Shown piece after piece: positions 25,374 through 37,700 of a DNA stretch of 64,000 nucleotides. A model generated the notes under the pieces. It saw only the letters and a list, made by a program, of their open reading frames with translations. It searched no databases and was not told where the DNA came from. Both the position numbers and the translations under genes were made by a program. The stretch's first letter is position 1; each line of letters begins with the position of its first letter. The DNA lies in contig JABBOT010000080.1 in NCBI GenBank assembly GCA_016165875.1, forward strand, positions 43,869,772-43,933,771, in the 5' to 3' direction. Source of the DNA: Acanthopleura granulata. Its lineage: Eukaryota > Mollusca > Polyplacophora > Chitonida > Chitonidae.

Positions 25374-28300
25374 GACATATCCCACCGGTCCCCAAAACAC
25401 TGCAAGGGAGAGGAATTTTGTGCAGGCTACCCACCTGCTTCATAAGTGTTCCTATCATCGTCATTGTTTGTCCACTTTTCCCCAAGGGAATCTCAGGTCC
25501 ATCCGACTGCATGTGGCTCTGAACATGGGGACTTGTGCTTCAACACTTCACAACTCTTGTACTGCTTCATGTAGGGGAATTTCGAGGAGTGTTCCTCGCG
25601 GAGCACTCCAACCACAACAGTGCTTTCATTTACTACTCATTGTTTATCCCATGCCAATTGAGCTTTCCAGCATGAAGGTCACATGACATTCATGCACAAC
25701 TGAAACTTGGCAAAACATTTGATTGTGCAACCTCCCTCAGGTGAAAATCGTTTAGTCTGTCGTGTAACTTATTCAGATACCAGACGATTATGTCATGGGC
25801 AGGTGCATTATGAAAAGAAGCCAGTGATTGAATCAAACACTCACTCGCCTGTACAGTTGTTGTATGAAATGGTAAAGAAAAACTATGTTTCACTGGGGAA
25901 AAAAAAAACAACAAACCTAAAGTATTCATTTTTTTTTCTTGATTTTGTGGTATAATGTGTATTAGATAATCAGTAACACAAAACTCCCTTGAGGCCATGG
26001 GAAAGATTCTCATTTAAATGTGTGTGCCAGTATTTTTTGGATATTCAGAGAAAAAAGTTGTTTTCTTTTGAATGTAGAAGTTTTAGCCTAGCTTTGCTAG
26101 GAGACATCTGGTTGGTTATTATGTTCTTTAGAATTAAAAGGATTTTTTCATGTTCATTTCCTAGGAAAAGAGATTGATAGTGAAAAGTTCGGTTCATAGG
26201 TATTAATAAGCATGGTGTCCAGAAATTTTTATAGATTCTAATTGTTTACTTGTAACAGAAAATCTCAAAGTGATGAAATTTTTAAGTGTATTAATTGAAT
26301 GTTACTTTCTTGAAGCCTTTTCAGTTTACAAGTAAGAGCAACATTAAGAAAACCTGAAAAGTTAATTTAACAATGGAGTTGTGGAATAGGGTCCGGTAAA
26401 GAAGGAGGTTATTTTGACAGGCCAGACTGCTTCTTTTCTCTGAAGTGTTCAAGCTAAAATGATAAATCTGTTATGTTGATGTATGCATCTTATGGACAGT
26501 GAAAGAGTGCAGCTCTCTGGTTTCCAAAGCTGTTAATACAATGGCCAGCAGTATATATTGATTATGGATGGGTTTAGATAGTTTGATAACATGGTACTGG
26601 TTCATTAATCATACTGAACGTAAATATGCAAGTGGTGTAGAGTTGAGTTTCGGACTTGAGGGCTAGGTGATGTAGGCTGGTGTTCTTGTATTTTTGGTAC
26701 CCTGTGATAAGCTGTTGTGAAACACACAAACATGACGGATGGCCTCCGTGGCTCAGTTGGTTAGTGCGCTAACTCAGCATAATGGCCCAGAAGCCTCCCA
26801 CCAGTACGGTCGCTGTGAGTTCAAGACCAGCTCCTGCTGGCTTCCTCTTCGACCGCATGTAGGAAGGTCTACCAGCAACCTGCGGATGGTCGTGGGTTTC
26901 CCGCGGACTCTGCCCGGTTTCCTTCCACCATACTGCTGCTGGCTGCCGTTGTATAAATGAAATATTCTGGAGCACAGCATAAAACACCTATCAAATAGAT
27001 CAACAAATGTCTACTGACCTGCTCAGTCTGCATTATGATAACAAAATGGTAGGTTTGCTTTGACAAAAATGTGTAAAATATGATTCCTCAAAGCCAGATT
27101 GATATTTGTTTTCAAAACATTTCCCTTGTAATAGAAACATGGGCTATTAGGCTAAATTATTGACTGCATTGGGTAGCAGCTTCGTATTAAGTTACTGAAC
27201 TGAACTATTGGGTGGGCCAATCACAGGGGATTTTGGTTCATAAAAGGCGATTTTTTTTTTAAGTGATTAACGAAAATACAAGTTCACAATGATTGCACAG
27301 TGAAAATTAATCTGAAACTGTGAAATTATTTCTTTGATGGTCGAATGTTTATAGATATTTATCCCAAACCCCTGCTTTCAACGCAACAACTAGCCGAGCG
27401 GTTTGAATCTCCAAACAGTGCATTTACACTATTAGAACTTTTCAAGGACGCTTGTATTCACTTCACATTACAGGCACTTCACTGGAATCTCCTGAAGTTT
27501 TGTAGAGACCTACCTTACTATTTTTCAAAATGGCCTGTTAAAATTAACACACCCTATCCGTGAAGTTTAGCGTACAAAACATGTGGGAAGTTAGCATGGG
27601 AGTATCTCTATAACAGGTGCATTGGTTTTCAACAGGTATTACCTTCTCCCGTTCACAACTGAACTTAACTGAATCGAGTGATATTTCCATACGTATTGGC
27701 TTGAAATCAAGACGCATCGATGCACCAGTGAATCTGGTGTGTCCACAACTGTACTCAGTGTATCGATGCGCTGTCTGATTTGGTGTGTCCTCGGCATTTG
27801 TTACAGTTTATCAGTTCGTTGTACATGTCACTAGCTCGTTAGTTCTGAGGGAAGGGACACATACAGAGCTTGCTTTGTCACAAACATGTATGTGTTTCAT
27901 AGTGCAAAGGAGAGTGCATCTTTTGGGATATAGGAGTTTGTTATAAAAGAATAGGATGCACAGAACTTTCGTTGTCAGAGGAGGACGACATACCTTCTAC
28001 TGAGCTTTCAACGTATGTGTTTAAAGTTTTGACGAAGAGTTTTTTAAAATATTACTTGAGATTTAAGTCATCGCCGCCGTATTTTCGTTTTGTCACCCAT
28101 CTGGTGTGATTGGTTAGAACTTGCACTATACTGGTGTAACAGACCTGATTGCGTATAGAAGTTACTTCTTGTTTTGTGGGCTGATTTGTTTGGGGGATTA
28201 GTAAAAGTAGTAATGGCGTAATCAAGAGTAACCAGCGTTACGGTATACATGGGAAGGCGGATAAGACAAGACTCTTCCCGCTCTGTGCATTACCTAAGTT

Positions 28301-28700
28301 ATAAATGTCTATATATGTAAACAAAAAATCTATGTATATGTTTGTATGAAATAACAGTACCTTGTGTAAATATTGACTGTGAATGTTTCAACACGAGCTA
28401 TAAAGTCGTTTATTATATGTTTAACATCCTTGTCTGCGTTATTTTTTATGTAATCCAGTCGGTAACAATGTAGGTAACTGTCATTGACCCATGCTTCATG
28501 TTGTCAGAGGTGTATACGCTAATGTCAGTAGACATTTAGGCTCTGGTGCAGTGCAAGGTGTGCGTCTTAAAACCAAGAATGTCGATCCAGGTCTTGAACT
28601 GACAACATTTACCATCGGCCGCCCCTCACTGTAATGGTCTTGCTGGCAAAACCTGCCCGTAGCACTCACCGGGCCCTCTGGTCAATATTACTTTCGCTGA
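25374..28700 (+). other. UBE4B 3' UTR and downstream intergenic DNA
   Basis: The UBE4B stop codon is at 25371-25373. A canonical AATAAA signal at a convincing distance was not found, so the transcript end is unplaced. Apart from the SINE at 26741-27004 I see no gene. Open frames here lack domains and splice support. Confidence 0.4.
26741..27004 (+). mobile_element. tRNA-derived SINE (MetaSINE-like), near full length
   Basis: The best-preserved copy in the window. Head 'ggcctccgtggctcagttgg' (A-box), then 'gtgagttcaagacc' (B-box) about 65 bp later. The conserved body follows (ggtctaccagcaacctgcgg, gtttccttccaccatactgc) and the 3' end 'gcataaaacacctatcaaatag'. It lies downstream of UBE4B, possibly within its 3' UTR. 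Polymerase III boxes look intact. Confidence 0.88.
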
Positions 28701-28860
28701 AAACACCAAAATGGCGTCCCGTATTTGCTGTACGGACTCGTTGATTAGATTTAATGGAAAAACGTACAGGAAATGCCCGGCTTGGTAGCGGAGAGCGTCA
28801 GCCAGCTCTCTGGTAAATCCAGACGGCGGCGCGGGCTCGGAAGTTTTGAGCTGCTATCTG
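28700..28860 (+). promoter_or_regulatory. Possible YY1-type initiator / CpG-rich patch
   Basis: A CpG-rich stretch stands out from the A+T-rich surroundings and contains 'caccaaaatggcgtcc', close to the YY1 motif (AAAATGGCG) that often overlaps start codons and transcription starts. The ATG opens a short frame that stops after 25 codons. No downstream exon can be linked, so a gene start here is only a possibility. Confidence 0.25.
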
Positions 28861-29520
28861 GCAAATTGTATCTCTGACATTTTTAGGGATTGGGGTGGCA
28901 TAAGTATATCTTCGAACAGAATCAGTGAATGGAGGATGGTTACTGCATCATTAACTCAGCTGAACACGGTGCCGTTATATTTGTTACTAGCATTATATTT
29001 TACAGTCGTTTTTGTCTTCGTAAAACTCACTGCCAGGGTGAAATGTGAGCTGAGATAGCGTGTCCTAACACGTAATACGAGACCACCAGCTACAATCTTA
29101 CACACCTTACGTATGACCATAATTCAAGGAGAAAAAGAAAAGATTCCTACAAAAAAATAACAACGAAACCAGAAGAAAGCTCAGTGCAAAAACGTAATGG
29201 CTTTCAACGGTGACAAGTTGAATAGCTGTGCTCATTTTCGTCACATTGTCCGTATTGTTCAATACTGTGGGATTTGCGTATAGCCCGTGGCAACTGTGGA
29301 TATTGTTCTGTTCACTGTTCAGTTTTAATTTAATTTGGGGTGACACATTCAGTATTCAATATGTCTTTTTATAGATCTCATAAACGCACATAGGCTTCAT
29401 GTTGCCTGTGAAAAAACGAGAATGTACCGAGAGCGTTAACCTGCGACACAGTTAAATGCAGCAATTCCAACACTGTAGACAAAGTTCTAGGGAGGGTGAA
29501 GTTAGCACCAATTTCATATT

Positions 29521-30138
29521 TGGTTATTCGAATGTCGAATAATGTGCTAGAACGGTTTTCGTTATTCGGGTCCCGAATGATTGGTCGATCGGTTGGTTGA
29601 TTACAGTTACAATCGAGAAGTAACGTATTTCCTTATTCGGATCTCAGCAGTTTTACTTCTTGTTACTCGAATGTCGAGTATCCTGCTAAAACGTTTTTCG
29701 CTATTCGAATGTCGAATAATTCATCGATTGATTGATTGACAGTTGCAATCGAAACACATCTTAACAGGATATTCGGTATTCCAATAATAAAAAATAAGAG
29801 AGTTGAGATTAGAAGAAGGAAATACGTGCCAGCTCCATTGTTACTATCAATCCATCAGTCAATCAATCAGTTATCTGGGAACCAAATAACGAAAAACGTG
29901 CTGGCACGCCATTCAACATTCGGATAACGAAAAATGTGCCCGCATGTTATTCGACATTCCAATAACGTAAAACGTGCTGACGAGATATTCTATATTCCAG
30001 TAACCAAAAGTAAAAGAATTGAGATCTGAATAAGGAAATACGTGCCAGCTCCATTGTAACTGTTAGTCAATGAATCATATATCCGTGTCCTGAATAACGA
30101 AATGCTTGCTAGCACGTTATTCGACATTCGAATAACAA
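29521..30138. mobile_element. Foldback / MITE-like nested inverted repeat
   Basis: The left end 'gttattcgaatgtcgaataa' is matched in reverse complement by 'ttattcgacattcgaataac' at the right end (near 30137). The arms (about 29522-29655 and 30018-30137) share further blocks, such as 'aaggaaatacgt' and 'cagttacaatcgag'. A second, inner inverted pair lies between them. No open frame for a transposase is present, so it is likely a non-autonomous palindromic element. Confidence 0.8.
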
Positions 30139-30589
30139 AGAGTACAATGCTCTGCATGTGTGTCATTTATGCCAATTGTGTAGAAGAGTTAAAAAAAGAA
30201 AGAAAAAAACAACACCACTAAACCATTAACTAGCAAAAACGTAAGGCACGTAATGAAAAATTGGACAGTTACACGGGGACAAGTGTTCAGATGTTTGGTG
30301 TATTGAAAATGATATATTTGCATGCGGTCCATGTGTTGGCGGTGTACTGTGTCGTGAAAGATGATAATCATATATCCAGACTTTAACGTAAGTTCTTAAT
30401 TGCAAGACTCAGTTCAAACAATCATTTATTCTCACATAAACACAAACATTTTTCAATGGTGACATAAGGAACCTCAGCCGTGGTTTAATTGCACTGGTGA
30501 AAGTATTCAGTTGCAAAGGCCTACCTGAAACCTGGTTTAGTGCATGTGGTTACCGTGGGACTTTTTGTAGTCACATATGGGCTCTTTGG

Positions 30590-31560
30590 TTTCCTCTAGA
30601 CTCAATGTGCTCTCTGGCTTCTATGTCGGTGTCTCCAGATTTATGTGTTCTCCCCTCGGCTCTACGTCGGTTCCTCCGAACTGTATGGTGTCACCTGCGT
30701 GCCCTGTTTCGGTATCTCCGGATTTTATGTTTTCTCCGGGGCTTATGTGGTCTCCTCCCGGTTCTGTGTCGGTTTCCCTGGATTTTATGTGGCCTCCTGT
30801 GGGCTCTTCGTCTGGTCCTCCTTACTTAACGTGGTTTGCTATGGATCTTATGAGGTTTCCTGCGGGTTGTGTGTCGGTTCTTCCAGATCTATGGCGTCAC
30901 CTGTTTGCTACATGTCGGTTCCTGTGGACTTAATGTGGCTTCCTGTGGGCTGTATGTCGGTTCTTCCGGTCATTATGTGGTTTCTCCAAAGTTTATGTGG
31001 TTTATCCTCGGCTCAGTGTCAGTTCCTGTAGACTTTATGTTGTCAGCTGTGTGCCCTATGTCGGTTCATTCAGACTTCATGGTATCACCTGTGTGCCCTA
31101 TGTCGGTTCCTCCAGACTTTATGGTGTCACGTATATGTGCTATGTCGGTTCCTCCAGACTTTATGTGGTGTCACCTGTGTACCCTGTGTTGGTTCCTCCA
31201 GACTTTATAGTGTCACTTGTGTGCCTTATGTTGGTTCCCCCAAACTTTATGGTGTCACCTGTATGGTCTACGTCGGTTCCTTTTGACTTTCTGGTGTCAC
31301 TCGCGTGCCTTATGGCGACTCCTCCAAACTTAATGTGGTTACTCTGGACCGTATGCGGTCATCTGTGGGCCGTATGTCTGTTCCTGTGAACTTCACGTTT
31401 TCACCTATGTGTTCGTTCCTCTGGAATGTATGTGGACACCTGTATGCTCTATGTCTATTCCTCCTGACTTAAGTTGTCTTTTCTGTGCTCTACATATGTC
31501 GATTCCTCCGAATTTTATGTTCTCTCCTCTGAGCTCTGCATATGTCAGTTCCTTTGAACT
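30590..31560. repeat. 42-bp minisatellite with diverged units
   Basis: The unit is about 42 bp, built around 'atgtcggttcctccagactt' and 'tatggtgtcacctgtgtgcc'. Phase is kept through much of the array, with substitutions. Because 42 is divisible by three and the unit lacks stops on the plus strand, all three forward frames stay open for 110-130 codons. Those frames need not be genes; no start context or splice sites support translation. Confidence 0.88.
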
Positions 31561-31895
31561 TCATGTTTTCTCCGTTGACATGGATTGTGTTATCGCCCAC
31601 AAAGACCCAGCTCTAACAGTTATACATGTATATATGAAGCACCAACCAGATAAATAAGTAGAATGTACGCATGTGAACGACTCAAAGCACATATTAAGAA
31701 AGATTAAAAATGCCTCCTCCCTCTCAGCCTCCCCCCCCTCTTCAAAAATATATGAAGGCAAATCCTGCAGTCATATAACCATCTTTTGTCCAGTATATCT
31801 ACAGTACCTGGTGGAATTGGGATGCAAAACTTTGTTAATTGTCCCGCTCATACTTCTGCTATTGTTGCATATACTTCCCCAGTCCTGTGGGGACA

Positions 31896-32158
31896 TTTAT
31901 TTATTTGTTTATTTATTTATTTTTCTATTTATTTGATTGGAGTTTTACGCTGTACTCAGCAATATTTCACTTACAGGCCAGCATTATAATGAGAAGAAAC
32001 CGAGAGACCCCGAGGGAAACACACTACCATCCGCAAGTTACTGGCAGACCTTCCATCGTACGGTCGGAGAGGAAGTCAGCATGCACGAGCTGGACATGAA
32101 TTCAGGGCGACCGCATGGTGAGATGCTCCTAGGTCATTGCCCTGCACTAACGCGAGTG
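31896..32158 (-). mobile_element. tRNA-derived SINE, reverse orientation
   Basis: Starts with a long TTTA tract (complement of the AAAT tail). It continues through 'gattggagttttacgctgta' (the reversed 3' end) and 'gaggaagtcagcatgcacga' to the reversed tRNA head near 32150. Near full length with moderate divergence. Confidence 0.8.
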
Positions 32159-34766
32159 ATATTTACGATATATTTTTGTGTCTCTCCAACGCCCGTAAAA
32201 TATTCTTGTCCCATATGACATAGTTCCTAGGGTCTGCATAAGCAGTTGGTCTACTGTCAGCGACTGTTCGTGATTCACATCACAACGATTGGCGAATTTA
32301 GAGATTGGAGAGGGTTTTACTTTAGGGCCAGAATGCCTTAGCCCAAATAAGATCGGATGAACTCAGGCGTGACGAGAGGCGTCATCCTCTCCTTACAAGC
32401 GCATGTTGGCACATTCATATGTACTCTAGAGAACATACGTTCGTATCAATTGTGTATCTGTATTGTATTAAGTCTTAGGAGAAGGAATATAACGCTTGGA
32501 GGTTCAAGTGTGCACACAGGTAAGATCATTAACACTCTTCGTTTGTTTTTGAAGTTAATTTTTGTTACAGGTACACACAAAACATCACTCGGCTTTTCAG
32601 TTTGTTGACCCCACCTTACTTGTAGGCAACGTGCATGAAGCCAGACGGTTCAAACCCTTTCCGAATGTGTTTGCACTATGGTACATTGTACTACGACGTG
32701 ATCGTATAAGAGAGGGAATAAACACAGTACAGAAGGTGAACAGCGTACATGGTGTGCAGTATGTTCGCACTTGTCTCGTCACCTGTATACCGCCATGAGG
32801 TGCATTTTACCCAAAACCGGTAACCCTTGCGGTAGTCGTTGATTACATATAGACGAGGTCACGAGCACAGGTGTGCGTTCACTGTGCTGCACAGGTAAGC
32901 ACCTTAATCTGGCTTCGATAAAACTCTTAAATAAGTCTGAAATAAGTCTGATACATATGTAAAATAACACACTTCCACGGAATACACAAAACACGCAGTT
33001 AATCCTTACTGCCTTATTATTGTTGACTAATACAGAATACAGGCCTGTTTGAGAAAAAACAGGAGACCGTTTCATCAGACGACACAATGCCGACTTTCCT
33101 GTCAGGCCGAGCGAAATACGTGCTCACTGTAAGCAAACTGTCCAGGAGAACGACTGCTAATATTTTGCGACACACTATCACACATTGCAATCGGCAGGAG
33201 ATCATGCGCACAATTGCTGTCATTCGACACTAGATGTCTGTTCAGCACGGTGTGTGAATTGAGCCCTGCCCAGAACTGGTATTATGCATGTACATATAAT
33301 TAGCCCAGATCATGTTCGGAAAGTGTATATGTATTCATTGCGAGGTTTTTGACCCTTGACAACAGGCTAAAATAGAAGAAGATTTGCTCACAAGACAGGA
33401 CAATTTCAGATTAGCTGGTGAGAAACATACCGGCAGACTTCAGAGCTGCACGGCTATGAGTTGCCTATGTGAATATTCAGTTATTTGCATGGGTGTATCA
33501 GCGTCGAAATACACTCTTCAACCGATTACTGGTTTATATATGAATTATTATCCCTCAGTATTTCCCTATGAGTAGAACTCCATTGGTGTGTACATGCCCA
33601 ATGATTATCAACACCTCCACTGCTCACCATGCCTTAGCTATAGTGTACCATATCCATGGTTACCGATGCAGTGGTTAACCATTGGTGGTCAAAGTAGACA
33701 CTGCTCACCATGTATTATATCTAGTTTACCATCCATGCTTACAAGTGTATACACACTGCTCATTTTGTAGTAGTGAGATTACCATACGCTGCTTGCCAAT
33801 ACATGTATCCTGTTCATCATGTACTGCCTTGTTTACAACATGTAGTTTCTCTGAAAGAATTAAATTAAATAACAATGTTCGACAGGCTTTCCCTAGGTAT
33901 TATTCGAACTGGCATTATTTAGGTACTAATTAGTTATCATCCGGTAGAAGGTGAGTTAACTGCTCGTTGATGTGTTTATTGTCCGTGTACTCTTGTAACC
34001 TCGCATTCCCCAAGTGTGCTCCAGCTGTTTAAGTGTACCTGTGCACGGCCTATGTCTAATGACAGACTCTCTTCCTGTCTATATTTACTTACCTAATTTT
34101 ACAGGCTAGGCCTACTTACATGAACATGAATTTTACCTGTTATGTGTCCGGAGTAAGCTTGCAAATTCTGCCTGGTAACTGACTTCAAGCCGCAGCTGAC
34201 ACAGCGGGATCGGCCGTGCATGATGGCTGTAAACAAGGGTTACAGATCAACGTATAAGCTGTGTTGTCACGTATTTGGTTACTCACGTGAACGGAGTGAA
34301 ATTATCTACATGTACCTTGTCTGTTTATGACCATTTCTAGAGCATTCCTGTTTGTATGAACTCAAGAAGCGAAGGTGGGATGTACAGGACGCACGAGTAA
34401 AATAACTCTCTGAAATGAAAAAAGAGCAAAGTTTGTGAACCTTTTTAATACATGGGTGTGGAAATAAAAAAAACTTCGGTAGATCACCTATTCCTCCGTC
34501 TTTGCCTTTTAGGGGATCCCGTTTTTCATACTAAAACGGGTATTGAAGTTTTTCTGGTATTATTCACAAAATGGCAGAGGTTTGGATTTTGTTAACATTT
34601 CCGAAAAGGAATATTATATCTCTGACAGGATTTGCAATAGTGATATATGGATGTAGATATGTTTAGGTGAATTCAAGCAGGGTGACCCATATTTCAGAGT
34701 ATACTGAATATCAGGCAAAATATGGAACCATTTGACTGCTGTCAAATTCAACGTTTCATTTTTCAG
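32159..34766. other. Intergenic stretch upstream of the SLC5A3-like gene
   Basis: No gene recognised. A weak tandem resemblance recurs around 'cactgctcaccatg' (about 33617-33765). The first coding exon of the downstream transporter begins at an acceptor (tttcag, 34761-34766), so a non-coding first exon and promoter should lie somewhere in this stretch. They could not be located. Confidence 0.35.
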
Positions 34767-34779
34767 CGACTGAGTTTCC

Positions 34780-37700
34780 ATGATGGCGGGCTTCAACGAA
34801 TTAGAGCACCACGAGAGTACTCGTCTGGAAGCCGCTGACATCGGTGTGGTCATCGCTTATTTCGTCTGCGTCATATTTGTGGGCGTATTTGTAAGTATGC
34901 ATGCCTATTTATTGATTAATTGGTTGATTGTTGTTTAACACCACATACTCAGTCAGTTTTTGACTTACACGAAGGCGATCAGTTTGTCGATGAGAAGAAA
35001 GCAAATTACCCGGTGTAAACCACCGATCTGTGGGAAGATACAGACGAACTTTCCCTCGGATGACATACTGGGGCCTCCGTGGCCGATAGTGTTAGCGCGC
35101 CAGCTCTGTGTAATAACCCGGTGCCTCTCATCAAGGCGGTCGCTGTGAGTTCAAGTCCAACTCATGCTTGCTTTCTCTTCGGTCGTCCGTGGGAAAGTCT
35201 GCCAGCAACCTGAGGATGGTCGCGGGTTTCACTCCTGGCTCTGCCCGGTTTCCTTCCTGCATAATGCTTGCCGTCGTCGCATAAGTGAAATACTGTTGGG
35301 TACGGGGTAAAACACCAATCAAATAAATAAATAAATAAATGACACACTGACGCAGGTGATGCTAATGGAACGTAAGACTGCTCAAACGGTACTAGGTACA
35401 ACACTGGCGAGGACTTATTGTCACCGATATCTCTCAGAACAGTGAAAACGGCGAATGTACGACAGAGCAGAGATTGAACCCACTGGTTGGCCTACCGCTT
35501 GGGATAAGGAGCATCGCTGGTATAGCAACCAGTGATGGCAACGCAGCAAGATGTCCCACAATGTTAATGTCGCTGGTTATAATGGTGACATCAGATTTAA
35601 ATGATATCAACAAAAATAGAAATGTTGGTTGACGCGTGTTAACGCCCTGCTTGTGATTTTTCCCCATTAACAAGGTAAATGTTAGTGATGATAATTGATG
35701 ATAATTGTTTGTCTGCCTGTCAGCAGTTTTTCATGGGAAAACTGTAGTATTCCTTAAGCGATTGTTCTATGTTTGACGAATGTGATGGAAATGTGTATTG
35801 TACAGTTTTTCATGGGAAAAATGAAGGATTCCTTGAACGATTGTTCTATGTTTGACGAATGTGATAGAAATGAGTATTGTAAGTTTTTCATGGGAAAATT
35901 GCAGGATTCCTTGAGCGATTATCGTGCAAAGAATCCACATTTTTCATCACATTCGTCAAACAAATGTTCTTTGTTGACACACTGACGCACGTGATGTTCA
36001 TGGAATGTAAGACTGCTCAAACGGTACTAGCTACAACACTTCTCACCAGAACGTTCACCCGTTATGCTGTACTCAATCCCTGAGCAGGGTCATTCACTCC
36101 CGCGATGAAACCTTATAGGATAGGTAGTTCGGCAGTGCCCCTGGTCCCCTGACAAAACCTACATAAAAGCCCGCGGGGTTTGTTGACTGCAGGTTTGTGA
36201 GCCGCTGTAGCATTTCTCTGTATACAGCCGGGTGCGTTCTAGGAGAGCCGTTTATGTGTCGAAAGAGAAAAAAATGACAGGCAGGGTATAGTAAAGGTTA
36301 CCAGCAACAGGTCTCATAACAACACGCTATATTCATTGTTGACCATGTCTCGCTGGATATGTACACAAAGTTCTGGAGACGTGGGGAAGCTTGTTAAATC
36401 CTTTATGCGACCACGCCAGGGCTGCCTGGCGTATTATGCAGCGAGGCGTTCTACCGTAAATTTTCCTTCATCTATAAAACTGGTCACCCTCTTAGAAATA
36501 CAGTGTTCACGAATACGGCGTGCTAAATTAATAAATCAAATGATAAAAATAAAGAAATTTTCGCTTGGGTAGGAAAAGTTAACCACTCTTCCTAATAAAT
36601 ACTTCTCATGAATTCAGCTGTGGCCTTGAATGATAAGTTTTATGAGTAGCAAATTCCATTATTGAGTGGAAGCTTAACCTGCCGCAAGTTCTGACATTTG
36701 ACAATCCCGCTTTCTTAAGCTGATTACAGGTGTTGCTCAGTATGATTACAATGCCCGAGAGACATATTTTGCCAGAAAAGTACCGTATATTTGAACTGTT
36801 AATAAACACGCTCCTGAAACATTTGTGAAGAATAAAATTTATGTTTCAGGCCATGTGGAGATCGAACAAGGGCACCGTCAGCGGATACTTCCTGGCTGGG
36901 CGCACCATGAACTGGATACCGGTGAGCAACTTTGAGTCAGTACATTGAGTTCATCAACCGATCAGTGAACGAAAAAATAATAATAGAAAATAAATAAAAG
37001 AAAAACCAGTTATTAAACAAACAACAGAATAATACAGATGTTTAGAAATGATGTTGACATTGCTTGCTGAATTCCTAATTTGATTATCACTTCTCATATT
37101 TAACAGGTTGGCGCCTCCTTGTTTGTCAGTAACATCGGAAGCGAGCATTTCATTGGATTGGCCGGATCCGGGGCCGCCCGTGGCATCAGCGTGGGGGCCT
37201 GGGAGTTCAATGTGCGTGACAATACGTCTGTAGACGAGACCTGCTGCTCATTGTAAAATCATGCACACAAGTCGAAGTTGTCTCTTCATGCTTTTGAAAA
37301 TGTCACCCTTACTTTAATGGTTGGACAAAAGCCATCAACATATATGACAAAATGCCAATGACGAAGTGTACACTGTTTATATGTTTCTCTGTTGTAGGCC
37401 ATCTTGCTGATTCAGTTGCTATGCTGGATCTTTGTCCCGGTGTACATCGCGAGCAGTGTGAGTGTTTTGACAAGAGCATGTGCCGTTGTCAGTGAGAGTT
37501 ACAACTCTAAGATAAATACAATGAAACTTAGGAGACCTGTTAAAACTGATAATCTCTTTACAAAAATTAATACACAGGTTTGAGAGAATCAAATCGATCA
37601 ATGGATTGAATTAATAATCTCTTATTAGACATGTCTTTTAATTACTAAAATTTGCTTTTTGTTTCATTGCAGACTTATACTATGCCCGAATATCTTTCCA

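Noticed and set aside
25171..25686. Longest open frame in the window (171 codons) overlapping the last UBE4B exon
   Set aside because: It runs through intron 25, the last coding exon in a different frame and the 3' UTR. No domain is recognisable and UBE4B explains the region.
30497..31389. Several overlapping plus-strand frames of 110-130 codons
   Set aside because: All come from a 42-bp tandem repeat whose length is divisible by three, so open frames arise automatically.
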